Source of the DNA: Floccularia luteovirens
Taxonomy: Eukaryota > Basidiomycota > Agaricomycetes > Agaricales > Squamanitaceae
Direction of reading: 5' to 3'
DNA: 64,000 nt
Assembly (NCBI GenBank): GCA_009739215.1
Contig: VSJF01000004.1
Span: 124,001-188,000 of the forward strand
The notes under the pieces are model-generated. The model searched no databases. It was not told the DNA's origin and saw only the letters and a list, made by a program, of their open reading frames with translations. Positions 23,024-34,085 of this stretch are shown here, piece by piece (position 1 is the first letter of the stretch; each line of letters opens with the position of its first letter). The translations under genes and the position numbers were made by a program.

Positions 23024-26000
23024 ATGCCTCCGTCCAAAGCTGACCGTAGAATCGATGCCACCTTGTCTGGAGTAAAGCAGATCCTGGATATTTCGAAGGA
23101 TTTACTAGGTTTATGCCCCATCCCTGGCCTTCCATGTGCTGCCTCTGCGCTGTCCACCCTTATCGATATGATACTCGTGAGTTTTCAGCATTGTATTATT
23201 GTCGGTAATATGTTTACTGAACCAATCAATTAGAAGGTGAGAGGAAATCAAGAAACCCGGAAGGACGTAGCAAAGAAAATAGAAGAACTCGCGTCGATCC
23301 TGGAGAGTACAATGAAAAAGGCCAGCTATGCACCTGAAACAGGTGATGGATCACGATGCCGACTGGTGACCTCCCCAGAATTAGAGAAGAGGATATCAAC
23401 TCTCAAATGGTTTGTCGCGATCAAACTGTTATCCATGTTACCAATTCAATTGGTGGATGCAGTGACCTGGAAGATCTAACGAATGAAGCAGAAGGACTTA
23501 AAGAAGGATCCATCCGTGGTTTTATCCTAAGCAAAAGAAATGCGGACATGTTATCAAATCTCAGGATTGGAATTGAAGATGCGACCAGAAAGTTCTCTGT
23601 ATGTATACACTCGCACTCATACAGCCCGCTTATAACATTGCCTATATAATACAGATGGAGGGCGAGATACATATTGAATTACTTGTCAACGGGATTGTAG
23701 ATGCCCAAATGCGCGATCGTGAGATTCTTTTTTTGGGTGTTGCGACAATGGGCATTTGGCTCATTATAGGTACTCTTGCAGGCGATGAAAGAACTCTGGA
23801 CAAACTTGCCCCCGTCAGCGCTGGGTACACATCAAGCTTGAATCCGACAACATCAGGGACACTACCAGGCACCAGAACCGCACTACTCGAAGACCTTGAA
23901 CAATGGACCCTCCGACCAGACTCAGACTCAGATAAATCCTTTATATACGTCATTAGCGGCGGTGCCGGTACTGGAAAATCCACCATTGCATATGAAATGG
24001 CTCAGAGATTGGAAGAAGACGGTGCACTCGGCGCATGCTTCTTTTTTGTTCGTGGTGCAGAAAAGTTGAACACCACAATGCATGTCCTGAGAACGATTGC
24101 CTATCAATTAGCACACAACCAGACCGACCTTTTCCCTCATATAACTGCGGCAGCTCGAGTTTACACTGGGAGAGGGAAACTGGGGGAACAACTGCAAGTA
24201 GACCTTGAAGATCTCATCGTTAAACCATTGAAGAATGTCAGCTCATCACATCGTCCAATTGTCCTTGTTCTCGATGCCCTCGACGAATGCTCGAAAGCTG
24301 GCCAAAAGGAGATCATTCGACTACTCTACCTACTTATGCAAGAACTACCCAAGATCCCATTTCCTGTCCGGGTCCTTGTGACGAGCCGTCCCGAGATGCA
24401 TATCCAAGATGCTCTGAATGACGACGATATCCGCAAGGTTTCGAAACCGCCCTTAAAGTTACACGAGATAGAAAGGGTAATTGTTGATGCAGACATCAAG
24501 CTTTTCCTAGAAGCACGCATGAAGGTTTTAAAGTGTTACAAGGATTTGTGTAATGCACGCCCTAGTGTTGTCGAAGACCTCACGGAGCGTGCTGCCGGAT
24601 TATTCATATATGCTGATACCATTGTCAAATTTCTCGATAACAATCCGTACCATGCTGTTGATGTCCTCGAAGCCCTTTTATCGGATGATCCATCAGATGG
24701 ATCGTTCAGTCTCGAGAGCCTCGACAAGTTGTATGTTGCAATATTACAGAATGCCCTCGATGATACTTGCCTGAAAATTCCGCATATGAAGGAGTACATT
24801 CAAGTCGTCCTTGGCAGTCTGGCCTTGCTTCAAGATCACATGTCGGTTACTGCTTTGCAGGATCTGGACAGCGTTCCGATGAGATATATACAAGATATTT
24901 TGAGCCGACTTGGATCGGTAATTCTCAAGCCAGAAACAGACAACATCGCGATTCGGATGCTTCATGCAAGCTTTCCTCAGTTCCTGATTGATTTCAAGCG
25001 TTGTTCCAATCACATATTCTACATTGATCCCATTGCTCACCACCGTCGCCTCGTATTGACCTGTCTGCAAGTGATGACAGCAAAGCACCCTCTGAAAAGA
25101 AATATTTGCGAGCTCGAAGATCCGACAAGAATGAAATCAGATACTCCTGGTCTGCATGACATCAGTCAGTGGATCCCCCCAAGCCTACAATACTCATGTG
25201 CTTACTGGGCAACACACCTCTCACAATGCAATGGTCGAGACTTGGAAATTTCGAATGCAGTGACAGAGTTTGTGACGATGAAGCTACTGGTATGGGTGGA
25301 AGCACTGAGTTACATGGGCCGGCTCGAAGTTGCTGTTCCAGCTTTGCTTGCAGCACTATCTTGGTGTGAGGTGCGCATTTTGCTTCACTTCTGGATACAT
25401 GAGAAACTTATATATTGGTGAAGGAGAACATGGAGGATGAGAGTAAATACGAAGTTATTCGATTAATCAGCGACACACACCGGATAATTCTGCAATGTTA
25501 CACACCCATCAATGAATGTCCGGAGCATCTCTATATATCAGCATCTATACTAGCACCATCGTGTGTCACCATACCACACCATAATAACAATCACCCCATA
25601 ATAATAGCAAAGACATCTCGAGATTCAGCATGGGGTGCCTGTCTTCACACGATTCCATTAAATTCAGACTGTCGTGCAATGCTTTCCCCCGATGGATGCC
25701 TCTTTGCCTCTGAGTCAGAGGATGGGATGGTGGGGATCTGGGATGCCAGCATCGGATTATCGAAGAGAATGTTAGCCGGGCATACCGACGAAGTACTATG
25801 TGTCGCATGGTCACCTGACGGGCAGTCACTCGCCTCTGGTTCTGCCGATGGCACGATTCGTGTCTGGAATGCTACGTCCGGTGCACAGGTACATATTCAA
25901 GACATGCAAAGTAGGGTGTATGCTCTATCATGGAGTGGAGACGGAAGGCAGCTCGTTGCTGGGACAAGGCCAGGAGGGGTACAGGTATGGGACATTGTGG

Positions 26001-27298
26001 TCGGCGAGGAGTTGAAGGGGAGGACGACAGTTCCCGCAATCCAGCAGGTGGAGACGATATCCAAAGATGCTAGACGTGTGATTGACTGCAGCTGGACAGA
26101 CGATGAAAAATTTCTTCGAGTTTGGGACATTGAATGCGAGAATGGTAGGATTCTCAACGAGTTACACTTACAATTTGGTGTAATGTCAGCCGTGTTTCTG
26201 TACAACGACACATAAGTTGCCTTCTGTGGAGTAGACAAAGCGATTCACTTGTGGGACTTGGATTCAGGCCAGTGCACTCCCAAAGTCGAACTTGATTCTA
26301 GATTCACTCTTTTGGGCAAGACTATCATTTATGGGATCGCTCTATCTCGGAATGGAAACATTCTTGCCTCGTATACTGGGGGTAAAATCCATCTCTTCGA
26401 CACGAAATCCTGGGTTTGCCTTGGTTCAATCCAAGGCTCTTTTATTTTCAGTGCATCATTCTCTCCCGATGATCGCCGCCTCCTAACATCAGATAACACA
26501 ATCAATATGTGGGACTTGACTTCCGTGTTTACATCAAAACCACGAACCATCCCATCCACGCTACCAATTGTAGTACACGACTCAGGTGTAGATTTCGTAA
26601 CTATCTCCTTGGACGGTGAACGTGTAGCTGCTATGTCAAACGGGACAATCAGTATCTGGTCTCTCAAATCTGGATTGCTATTCTGCACCATTCAAGGGTC
26701 TTTCCTTGGCCGCATCACGTTTTCCCCCGACGCACAAAAGATTGCAGTTCGTGAAGATGACAAGATTTGTATATGGGACATCACGACAGCTCGACCTACT
26801 TTGATGCGAAGTATAACGACTGCAAACAGCAGCGATGACAAAATCACATGGTCCCCCAATGGAAATTGGATTGTTGGTGAAGCACATGATCCCGATTCGA
26901 CTTCAGGGCTCGGTGTATTCGATGCGGAGACAGGTGAACTGGTGAAACATCTGGCGCTCAACAATCAGGAGGAGCTTCAGCATGTCGAGTTTTCGCATGA
27001 CTGTACCACGTTATATGCGTGTAGTGGCGCGGATGAAACGATATTCAAGTGGAAGGAAGGGGAGCAGGTCGATCTCAAGCAGCACAAGTGGGAAACAGAG
27101 CTAGATCGGAGGAACAAATTCCACAAAGATGCATGGATTATACGCGAGCGCGATGGGAAGAGGCTATGTTGGGTACAGCAGTCATACCCAGAAGGCTTTG
27201 CGCGGTGGGGTAATTATTATGTTGTTGGCCAAGAATCAGGCCGTTTGGATATTATACACATCGAGGAAAGTTCTGTAGACGCGCCAAATAACTCATAG
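23024..27298 (+). CDS. NACHT-WD40 NLR-like protein with one premature stop
   Basis: A fungal STAND NTPase of the kind linked to non-self recognition and programmed cell death. Exons: 23024-23176, 23234-23409, 23463-23598, 23655-23736, 23782-25370, then 25424-27298. The intron 23737-23781 is optional because its 45 nt keep frame. The N-terminal domain (about 150 residues, starting MPPSKADRRIDATLSGVKQI) resembles the helical N-terminal domain of agaricomycete NLRs. The NACHT core has Walker A SGGAGTGKSTIAYEM, Walker B IVLVLDALDECS and sensor VTSRPEM. After the SWCE intron comes a WD40 propeller with LASGSADGTIRVWNA and similar blades. TAA at 26213-26215 interrupts the propeller in frame; reading resumes in the same frame (VAFCGVDKAIHLWDLDSGQ) and runs intact to 27298. 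CAA to TAA would be one transition. A decayed copy lies at 3813-6725. Confidence 0.88.
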
Positions 27299-27845
27299 AT
27301 TATGGGTATGTGCACATGATAACGCACCTATCATACGTTAATTCTTTTATAAATTTGATGCTTCATAATGGGGACCTTTGCTTATGTGCTGCAAATTGCG
27401 TTGAACCAGGACACGTTCCATCCAGAATAGGAAAGTCTTCATGTGGTGCGACACTTGGGGCATTCACCCACCGGGAGGACCATCTTCATCTATGCCCCCA
27501 CGGATACCCCTTGGATTTAAATGTGTTGTTGCTCGATGTAGGCATCCAAAATAGTTCCGATGTGCTTTACAATTGCCATCGGCTGTCGAGCTGGAAGTTA
27601 TGAAGTACTTTTTATTTTTCTCAAATAATCCTACACTGCTCACAACCTATACCTTTAACGAGTAAATTGTTAAGCACTACCGGATATTATTTAAACGAGA
27701 TGCGCAGCGTCATACTACACAGTATTTCGGTGCAGTCAATTGTGAAGTATACGGTTGCTGTAGAACACCCAGTCATCAAGGATGTTCTGATCAGCACGAC
27801 GTTCCATGACGTTAGGCTAGCGAGAGCGATACAGCTTTAAAGATC

Positions 27846-28110
27846 CTATTGCCTGCATGAGTTGAGGGGTTTTGCTGATCCACTTGGGCAAGTCAGGCAG
27901 GGTGACCTTACAAACGATTGGAGTGATCTTGTAGTCAATAGGTAGCAAGAGTAAATGCCCTTACTTTTATTGTTCTTGTACGATGCAAAATGAAAAGAAT
28001 TCGAGAACATGACCCATTTAACCTGCTTCATCAGGTTGAAGTATGGGCTATGACTTCTGGTTGTACTTCGTCGTATTCACCACTTATGAGTAGAGTAGTT
28101 ACGTAGTATT
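27846..28110 (-). pseudogene. C-terminal relic of a proline-iminopeptidase-like hydrolase
   Basis: On the minus strand this reads TTLLISGEYDEVQPE and then, after a frameshift, [20 protein letters not shown]. The intact gene at 46337-47551 has [15 protein letters not shown] and [20 protein letters not shown] at the same place. Only this C-terminal segment survives; upstream there is no catalytic GQSFGG motif. It is therefore a truncated, frame-broken duplicate on the other side of the mobile-element island. The 0.5 kb between the NACHT-WD40 stop and this relic (27299-27845) shows no gene. Confidence 0.8.
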
Positions 28111-28665
28111 GTACCAGATTAGACGTTTTGTTTTTTGTTAGTTTTATAACATTTCTATAACAGAAGAAGCATACTGTCCGTTGTATAGAAACCTGTATTC
28201 AACTTCTGAACGTGAACGTCCATGCATACTTTCTGTATCACCAGAATCTGGGTTGTATCCAGCTACGGAATCACCAGTCAGTCTTGAATATGATACTTCG
28301 TTTTCTTTGTTGTGTTCTAATCTTTTATGGATGACACCAGGTTCAAAAGCGATCTATCAAGTCGGATTGTATGGGAGTGGGTCGAGCATTGCGATTTAAC
28401 AAGCCCAAAACACTTAAAAATAATGTGTTCTAACAGATGTATAGACAGGGTTCTGGTTATAAATATTTCAACATCTGAAGAACCTATCCCCACAAAGTCC
28501 CTATAGCTACATGAGTTAATATTGGGAGTTTCACATGCATTTGTTGATTATAGAATCATTTTTGAAATATGATTCAGAGTAGTGGGCCGAATAATTTTGA
28601 CTCATCTTCCTGACTGATAGTACTCTAAGACGTAAGGAAATGTAGTCACAGAAGGATGTCTTCGA

Positions 28666-28729
28666 GTAAACGAGTGGTGTGACAGATGCACCGCTCTGCT
28701 TCACACCACCACACACGCAACTCGTTTAC
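28666..28729. repeat. Stem-loop just upstream of the retroelement gag
   Basis: GTAAACGAGT (28666-28675) with GGTGTGA (28676-28682) is mirrored by TCACACC (28701-28707) and ACTCGTTTAC (28720-28729). Together these form two nested perfect stems, with one arm interrupted by 12 bases. It lies 80 bp before the gag ATG. It may be part of the terminal or circle-junction repeat of the DIRS-like element, or a leader RNA structure. The rest of 28111-28665 shows nothing clear. Confidence 0.45.
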
Positions 28730-28806
28730 TTTCTTTAAAATACACACAATCCTTCTCTTACAACACATAAATATTATATACACACGATCCTTCAAACCCA
28801 TACGCA

Positions 28807-29664
28807 ATGGCCAACATAGCAGTCGACCCAAACACACTCATTAGACTAGATTACACTCTCCCTGCATACCAAGCCGTCAGAAACATGATGATGGCTGGAG
28901 GCCAATCCGAAGACCAAGTCGTCCAAATCCTCAATACAGCTTGGGACCAACAACACCAAGAAAACATTGAAAGATGGAACGCACCAATACAAGCAGACGC
29001 TGACAATCTCAGAGCATCCATTGAACCACCACAACAAGCACGTCAACAATCCCCTCCGACAAATCCCATCCCCAGAGACATAGAGAAGAAGAAGAGCAAG
29101 CTTAACGACTTCGACCCCAGTGGCACAATAGAGACTGATGAAGAAATGGCGATATCTCCATATGCCATGGACAAGATTGAGCGAAACGAATACATAGAAC
29201 TCTGGTATTTCACCAAAGAAGGACGTTTAGACGCTAACATCGATTACACTGCATCCACAGACGAGTCCTTTGCTATGACTAAAACAAATGACGGCGTGTT
29301 AATCAAACCAATCTTAGCCATTCGAGCATCAAGACGAGTCGTAAAAGATGCAGACTTAACCTTCCGTCAAATGACGAGAGCCAAATACTCATATCTTCAA
29401 CAACTATGCCAGGCCGGATGGCCAGAAGCACATGTCTCCGCATTAGCACAAATGTTCACCAACATCGAAAACCATTCGCTGCGAGACCAGCCACATGGGG
29501 AACGCATCCTGCTCATTTACCAAGCTAGGGTTCGACAAGCATGGTACAATGCTCTCCGACGTAATGATGCCAACTACAGCCCATCAAACATAAATACGTA
29601 CATAATGGATAAAATCTCTAGCGAGGTTATGGCACACGTAAACGAGCAAAAAGATGAACGGTAA
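28807..29664 (+). CDS. Gag-like ORF of the DIRS-like element
   Basis: An uninterrupted 285-codon ORF beginning MANIAVDPNTLIRLDYTLPA. It is hydrophilic, with a Pro/Gln-rich linker (PPQQARQQSPPTNPIPRD), a basic EKKKSK patch and a C-terminal part containing AWYNALRRNDANYSPSNI. I recognise this as the type of N-terminal protein that precedes zinc-knuckle and RT ORFs in agaricomycete tyrosine-recombinase elements; no known enzymatic motif is present. It is the only fully open frame of the element, in contrast to the broken pol. Its role as a capsid/RNA-binding protein is inferred from position. Confidence 0.65.
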   Translation: MANIAVDPNTLIRLDYTLPAYQAVRNMMMAGGQSEDQVVQILNTAWDQQHQENIERWNAPIQADADNLRASIEPPQQARQQSPPTNPIPRDIEKKKSKLNDFDPSGTIETDEEMAISPYAMDKIERNEYIELWYFTKEGRLDANIDYTASTDESFAMTKTNDGVLIKPILAIRASRRVVKDADLTFRQMTRAKYSYLQQLCQAGWPEAHVSALAQMFTNIENHSLRDQPHGERILLIYQARVRQAWYNALRRNDANYSPSNINTYIMDKISSEVMAHVNEQKDER

Positions 29665-29734
29665 GCAATCGAAATTAAACATCCCTCACATGTAACTGAT
29701 CATATTCACATACTTCACCAACCGAAACATCATC

Positions 29735-30030
29735 AAACCTACTGCATCATGCCCCACGTCAAAAATTTAAATGCATCACGCTTCATTAATACCATCTGCA
29801 TTACAAACGCCAATACAAACGAAAATCACATAACAAATTGGAACAACGCATCATCATCAAAATACATCCCAATCGACTGCATCATAAACTCAATCGCATC
29901 ATCAAAAAAAAAAAAAACCCGACTGCATCATAACAAAATGTATCATACATACACAAAACCTATCGACTGCATCATCAAACCAATTTCATCATGTAACCCA
30001 AATGCATCATATATCATACATCGTCATCTA
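29735..30030. repeat. Irregular GCATCAT motif array between gag and zinc-knuckle ORFs
   Basis: The 7-mer GCATCAT and near variants (GCATCAC, GTATCAT, TTCATCAT) recur about ten times in under 300 bp, several as the longer form ATCGACTGCATCAT. A 14-A homopolymer lies in the middle. The spacing is irregular (roughly 20-50 bp), so this is not a simple tandem repeat. The whole stretch is very C/A-rich and G-poor on the plus strand. It lies between two ORFs of the same element, where a polycistronic RNA would need a translation or packaging signal. Confidence 0.6.
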
Positions 30031-30144
30031 CAAATCCGAAATGCAATACAAACACAATAACAAATACACCAACATGTAATTAACATAAAACACGACGATA
30101 AACACTTATACTACCACATTAACAAACTAACCAGTTTAACAGCC

Positions 30145-30639
30145 ATGTGCAACAAATCGTTGTCAGAAGCTGCCACAGCTCGTGCTGATGCAGCAGCTGC
30201 ACGATCAGAAATACATAGCAGGCACAACCGACAAACCTCTACATCTACATGGCGTAAACCCAGAGAATCATCTCGTTCTGTATCCCCCAGAAAGAACAGA
30301 CGTTCTCCCCCTCCTAGATATGAATCATACAGAACATCATCCAGCCAGGTTTTTCAGGCAGGCGCAAACTCATACACCGGGCTCCCGGTTTGCGCCATAT
30401 GCCTCAGCAGAGACCCGCACGATGTCAAAGCATGTACGGCATCAAAACTCTGGGATGGTTCAAATGCAAGGTGTGCCAGAAACCCCAATGGACGGCTGGT
30501 CAACCCAGCAAAATCCATCCTATGCTCAGACTGGAACAGTCGAAAAGAATGTGCAACCAGAGGACACATTCACGAGTGCTCTGGATGTGGCAAAACCAGT
30601 CACGGTGCTCAAACATGCTCTCGAGCACAGAAAGCTTAA
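30145..30639 (+). CDS. Zinc-knuckle ORF of the DIRS-like element
   Basis: A 164-codon ORF with an Arg/Ser-rich N-terminal half (SSRSVSPRKNRRSPPPR) and a Cys/His-rich C-terminal half: VCAICLSRDPHDVKAC, then CARNPNGRLV, LCSDWNSRKECATRGHIHEC and SGCGKTSHGAQTC. The last matches a retroviral-type CX2CX4HX4C knuckle (CSGCGKTSHGAQTC). This should bind nucleic acid and usually heads the RT polyprotein in these elements. The stop at 30639 is followed directly by RT-like sequence in another frame, so the ORF may originally have continued into RT. Confidence 0.65.
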   Translation: MCNKSLSEAATARADAAAARSEIHSRHNRQTSTSTWRKPRESSRSVSPRKNRRSPPPRYESYRTSSSQVFQAGANSYTGLPVCAICLSRDPHDVKACTASKLWDGSNARCARNPNGRLVNPAKSILCSDWNSRKECATRGHIHECSGCGKTSHGAQTCSRAQKA

Positions 30640-33127
30640 TCTATTATCACCCTATGATGTCGACTCTTGGGAATGTCTCAGCCTTAAACACAATCTACTC
30701 CACAGACATAAGCACATCATCAATGGTCTCCAAAAAGGTTTCAATGCTGGCATCACCAAAATATACACTACACATGCCCCTAATAATAATAATTCAGTAC
30801 ATACCTACCAACAACCATATCAACAAATCATTGACAAAGAGTTCCAACACCAGTGCTATATTGGTCCATTCTCCAGAACTGAATTGGAAATCTGCATTGG
30901 CCCCTTCCAATCATCTCCTATGTCACTCATTCCAAAACCTGGAAAACTCAGTAAATTCTGTGCCATCCATGATTTCTCCCATCCCTGCAACACCCCATCA
31001 TCATCTTCGATCAATAGCCATATATCTGCAGACAATTTCCCATGCACCTGGAGCACGTTCTCTACAACATTCTTCACAATCTTTAATCTACCTCCAGGAT
31101 CTCAAGCTTCAGTATGAGACAGTCGCAGAAGCATACAGAACCATCCCTGTCTCAAGTGAACAATGGCCAGGACTAGTAGGTTAGACTCCACAATGAAGAC
31201 TAATTTGTTATTAACACCAACAACAATTTTGGGCTTACATCTGCTGGAGGAATATATGGTACCCTTGCAGATGCCGCTCTTGATATTTGTAGAGCTGAAG
31301 GTATTGCCCCAGTATTAAAATGGGTTGACGACCATGTTTTCTTTCACATCTCCACTAAACACATTGAAGCATACAACATACAGCATCAATCATGGCAGGC
31401 AGAAATCATTGCCAATGATAGGTCAAAGAACAGATGGTAGTCACATATAGTTTGCAGGTAACAAACTACCCAATGACAGACATGCTGAATTTTGTTATGA
31501 CCTTATCCAGATATGCGCTATCTCCCTGGACTTTTAGAATGCATGCGCAATGTGTTTCCACCTTGTTTACTACTTTCCCATATACAGTTTTGTATCTGAC
31601 TCGTACTTTGCTTCTTCTAACTCATAGTGACTTGTATAGGCTTCTGTATGACTTGTAGATACTTCTGTATGACTCCGCGTTGACTTGTAGCTTACTGAGC
31701 AATTGCGCAATAGATTATATTTAGAAGTAGTGTACTTATATTTAAGTAGTGCAAAACTACAGACAAGCCTCAGCTTGATCTTAGTTTCAAGTACCTCTTA
31801 ACATGAGTGATTACTCTGTTACTATCATAACATTCTAAGTGACTCTCCCTCCCTTGTCTAGGATGGCAAGATTGTTGTATATAGCAGCATGGACGACACC
31901 ATACAGCCTGAAACGCCTGGCTGTCCCCTTCTCTGTAACTGACCTCAGAGAGACCCCAACAGGTGGTTTGTAACCTGTGTGATAGCATAACCTATCATCA
32001 TGCCAGGAGAAATCTGACTGGCAATAACTAACTGTTCCCTAACCTGGACATCCCAACAATGAGACTAGTAAACGATGATGTATAAACCCCTAATGGTAAC
32101 AAATTTGATGAAGACAATAGCACTCCAGTCAGAGATCTATCATCCAGCTTCATATGCCATTCCGATGATGCTTCTTTCACTTATGCAGATGCTGACATCA
32201 ATAGAATCTCCATGCAACTTGGGATTCCATGGGAACCATCCAAAACCATTCCCTTTCAAAGTGTTTTCATATATCTGGGCCTTATATGGGATATCGACAA
32301 GAAATGTGTTTCCATTCTAGAGACAAAGAAAGAGAAATACACAAAAGCCATACAGGAATGGAAGACTACCAGAATGCATATATTATCCCAAATATGCCAG
32401 CTCTATGGAAAGTTACTTTATGTGTCCTTGGTGGTTACTGAAGGACATGCGTACCTTACTAACCTAGAAACCCTGCTATCCATCTTCAGTAACAACCCTT
32501 TCATGCCACACACTCCTTCTCATGAATGCAAAGATGACATGGAATGGTAGCTCCGCACCTTTACCAACCCAGACATCATCAGGGACATTCCAGACCCATG
32601 CTCCATACAAGACTACCTTGCATTCTCAGATGCTAGCACAGGCTTCAGTATTGGCATCACAATCGGCCCAAAATGGCAAGCATGGAAACTTCCTCCCAGG
32701 CTAGAAAAGTGAAAACTGAGATATTGGCTGGGCTGAAGCTGTTGGCTTTGAGCTGCTATCGCATGCCAGTCAGCAAACTTGTAATCCCTGGCTCCACCTT
32801 CAAAGTCTTTGGAGACAATCAAGGGGTTGTTGAAGGATGGTGGAAAGGCAGAAGCAGAAACAGGCAAACTAATCATGTCTTCAGACGGATTCACACTCTC
32901 ATCAAAGAAACCAGATACAACATTCTCACTAGATACATCCCAGGTAAATGCAACCCAGCAGATGGCCCATTGAGAGACATCTTCCCACCCTTATTACTAC
33001 TCTTACCACCCATATCACTTCCACCAGAAGTTGCCTGTTTTGTTATTGACTTTAATAATACCTGCCTCACAAATCAAACAGATGCTAAGCAGGTCAATAA
33101 GCCAAAACCCTACAGCAATAGAGAGTA
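30640..33127 (+). pseudogene. Broken reverse transcriptase-RNase H of the DIRS-like element
   Basis: RT sequence is readable in pieces. It includes MSLIPKPGKLSKFCAIHDFS, then SINSHISADNFPCTWSTF, NLPPGSQAS, NNFGLTSAGGIYG and the catalytic motif LKWVDDHVFFHI near 31317-31350 (VDD in place of YxDD, as in related elements). After the LTR inserted at 31493-32101 come SVFIYLGLIWDIDKK and the RNase H parts FSDASTGFSIGI (about 32615) and VFGDNQGVVEGWWKGRSRNR. The block ends PADGPLRDIFPP. Several stops and frame changes separate these pieces (for example before 31130 and near 32700), so no functional polymerase is made from this copy. Confidence 0.8.
31493..32101 (-). repeat. Solo LTR, family A, inserted in RT (TSD AATTT)
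   Basis: A 609-bp unit starting TGTTATGACC and ending GGTAACA, the reverse orientation of family A. AATTT at 31488-31492 is repeated exactly at 32102-32106. Removing the LTR plus one duplication joins the RT text PNDRHAEF directly to DEDNSTPV in one frame, which proves the insertion boundary. No internal retroelement sequence remains, so this is a solo LTR left by recombination. Confidence 0.9.
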
Positions 33128-34085
33128 AACAAACCCCTTTGCAGCACAGAATCATAGGAGGTGGGATGAGAATATCATACAACAGGAAATGCTCAGAAAA
33201 ACTGAGAACACAAGATAACCTAACCATTCATACCTTAACTCGACAGAGAGCAAGCATTGCAAATCCTCTCCCATATCCCAAACATCTGTCACTAGTGCAC
33301 TCTCTACTGTGCCCACACTGCCTAGCAAAGGAATGATTAAGATGTTGAAAATCAGTGAATGCAAATAGAAATAGCATCAATGCTTCAAACATGACTCTAA
33401 TCACCTCAAACTTCAAATGCATATTCGAAAGTGATGTCCTTTTCTTAGACAGAGAGCACACTTGAAATGTATGGGATAGGCCTTCTAACATTTCATGTCT
33501 ACTGTGACCAATGAGGCATCAAGGAATAAGAAAGAGCCCCAGCATCAGGCAACCTCATATCCATCTTCATAGCCAGTCTAGCAGGTCTCTATTCACATAG
33601 CACAGTCAGAAACTACATTGCCAGGGATTCAAGCATAGGCATCTACTTCATGGACTCACTTGGAATACAAATGAAAATGAAATTAGAAAATCTGTTCAAA
33701 GCAGCAGAGTGTCTAATACCTGCCACCTTAAAATGAGAGAAACAACAACCATACATGATTGATTTCATCATCCAGATATGTCAACATCTTGATTTGAATA
33801 CACTCCTTGATGTGGCAGTATATGCTTGCCTCACCACATGCTTCTACATGCTAGCAAGACTGGGAGAATTAACAGTGCCATCTATAAAAGCCTTCAATCC
33901 AGAAATCCACATAAAGCCATCCAACGTCCGTCATGATGTCAAAGATTGCAACAAGATAAAGGTCACAGCCTTCTTCATACTACAAACAAAATGTTAAAGT
34001 TAGTAGATGCTATAACACAGGCATTAGTAAAGTATTAGTTCACACTTTATGCACTTTAATGTAAATGCCACAATAGTGGCATTAG

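Noticed and set aside
23737..23781. In-frame 45-nt segment in the NACHT-WD40 gene as certain coding sequence
   Set aside because: It has a GT start, a CAG end and hydrophobic content (VATMGIWLIIGTLA), so it is equally well explained as an intron that keeps frame; left open in the model.
29735..30030. Possible CRISPR-like repeat array
   Set aside because: Repeat unit too short and spacing irregular, in a eukaryotic retroelement; no spacers of constant length and no cas genes.
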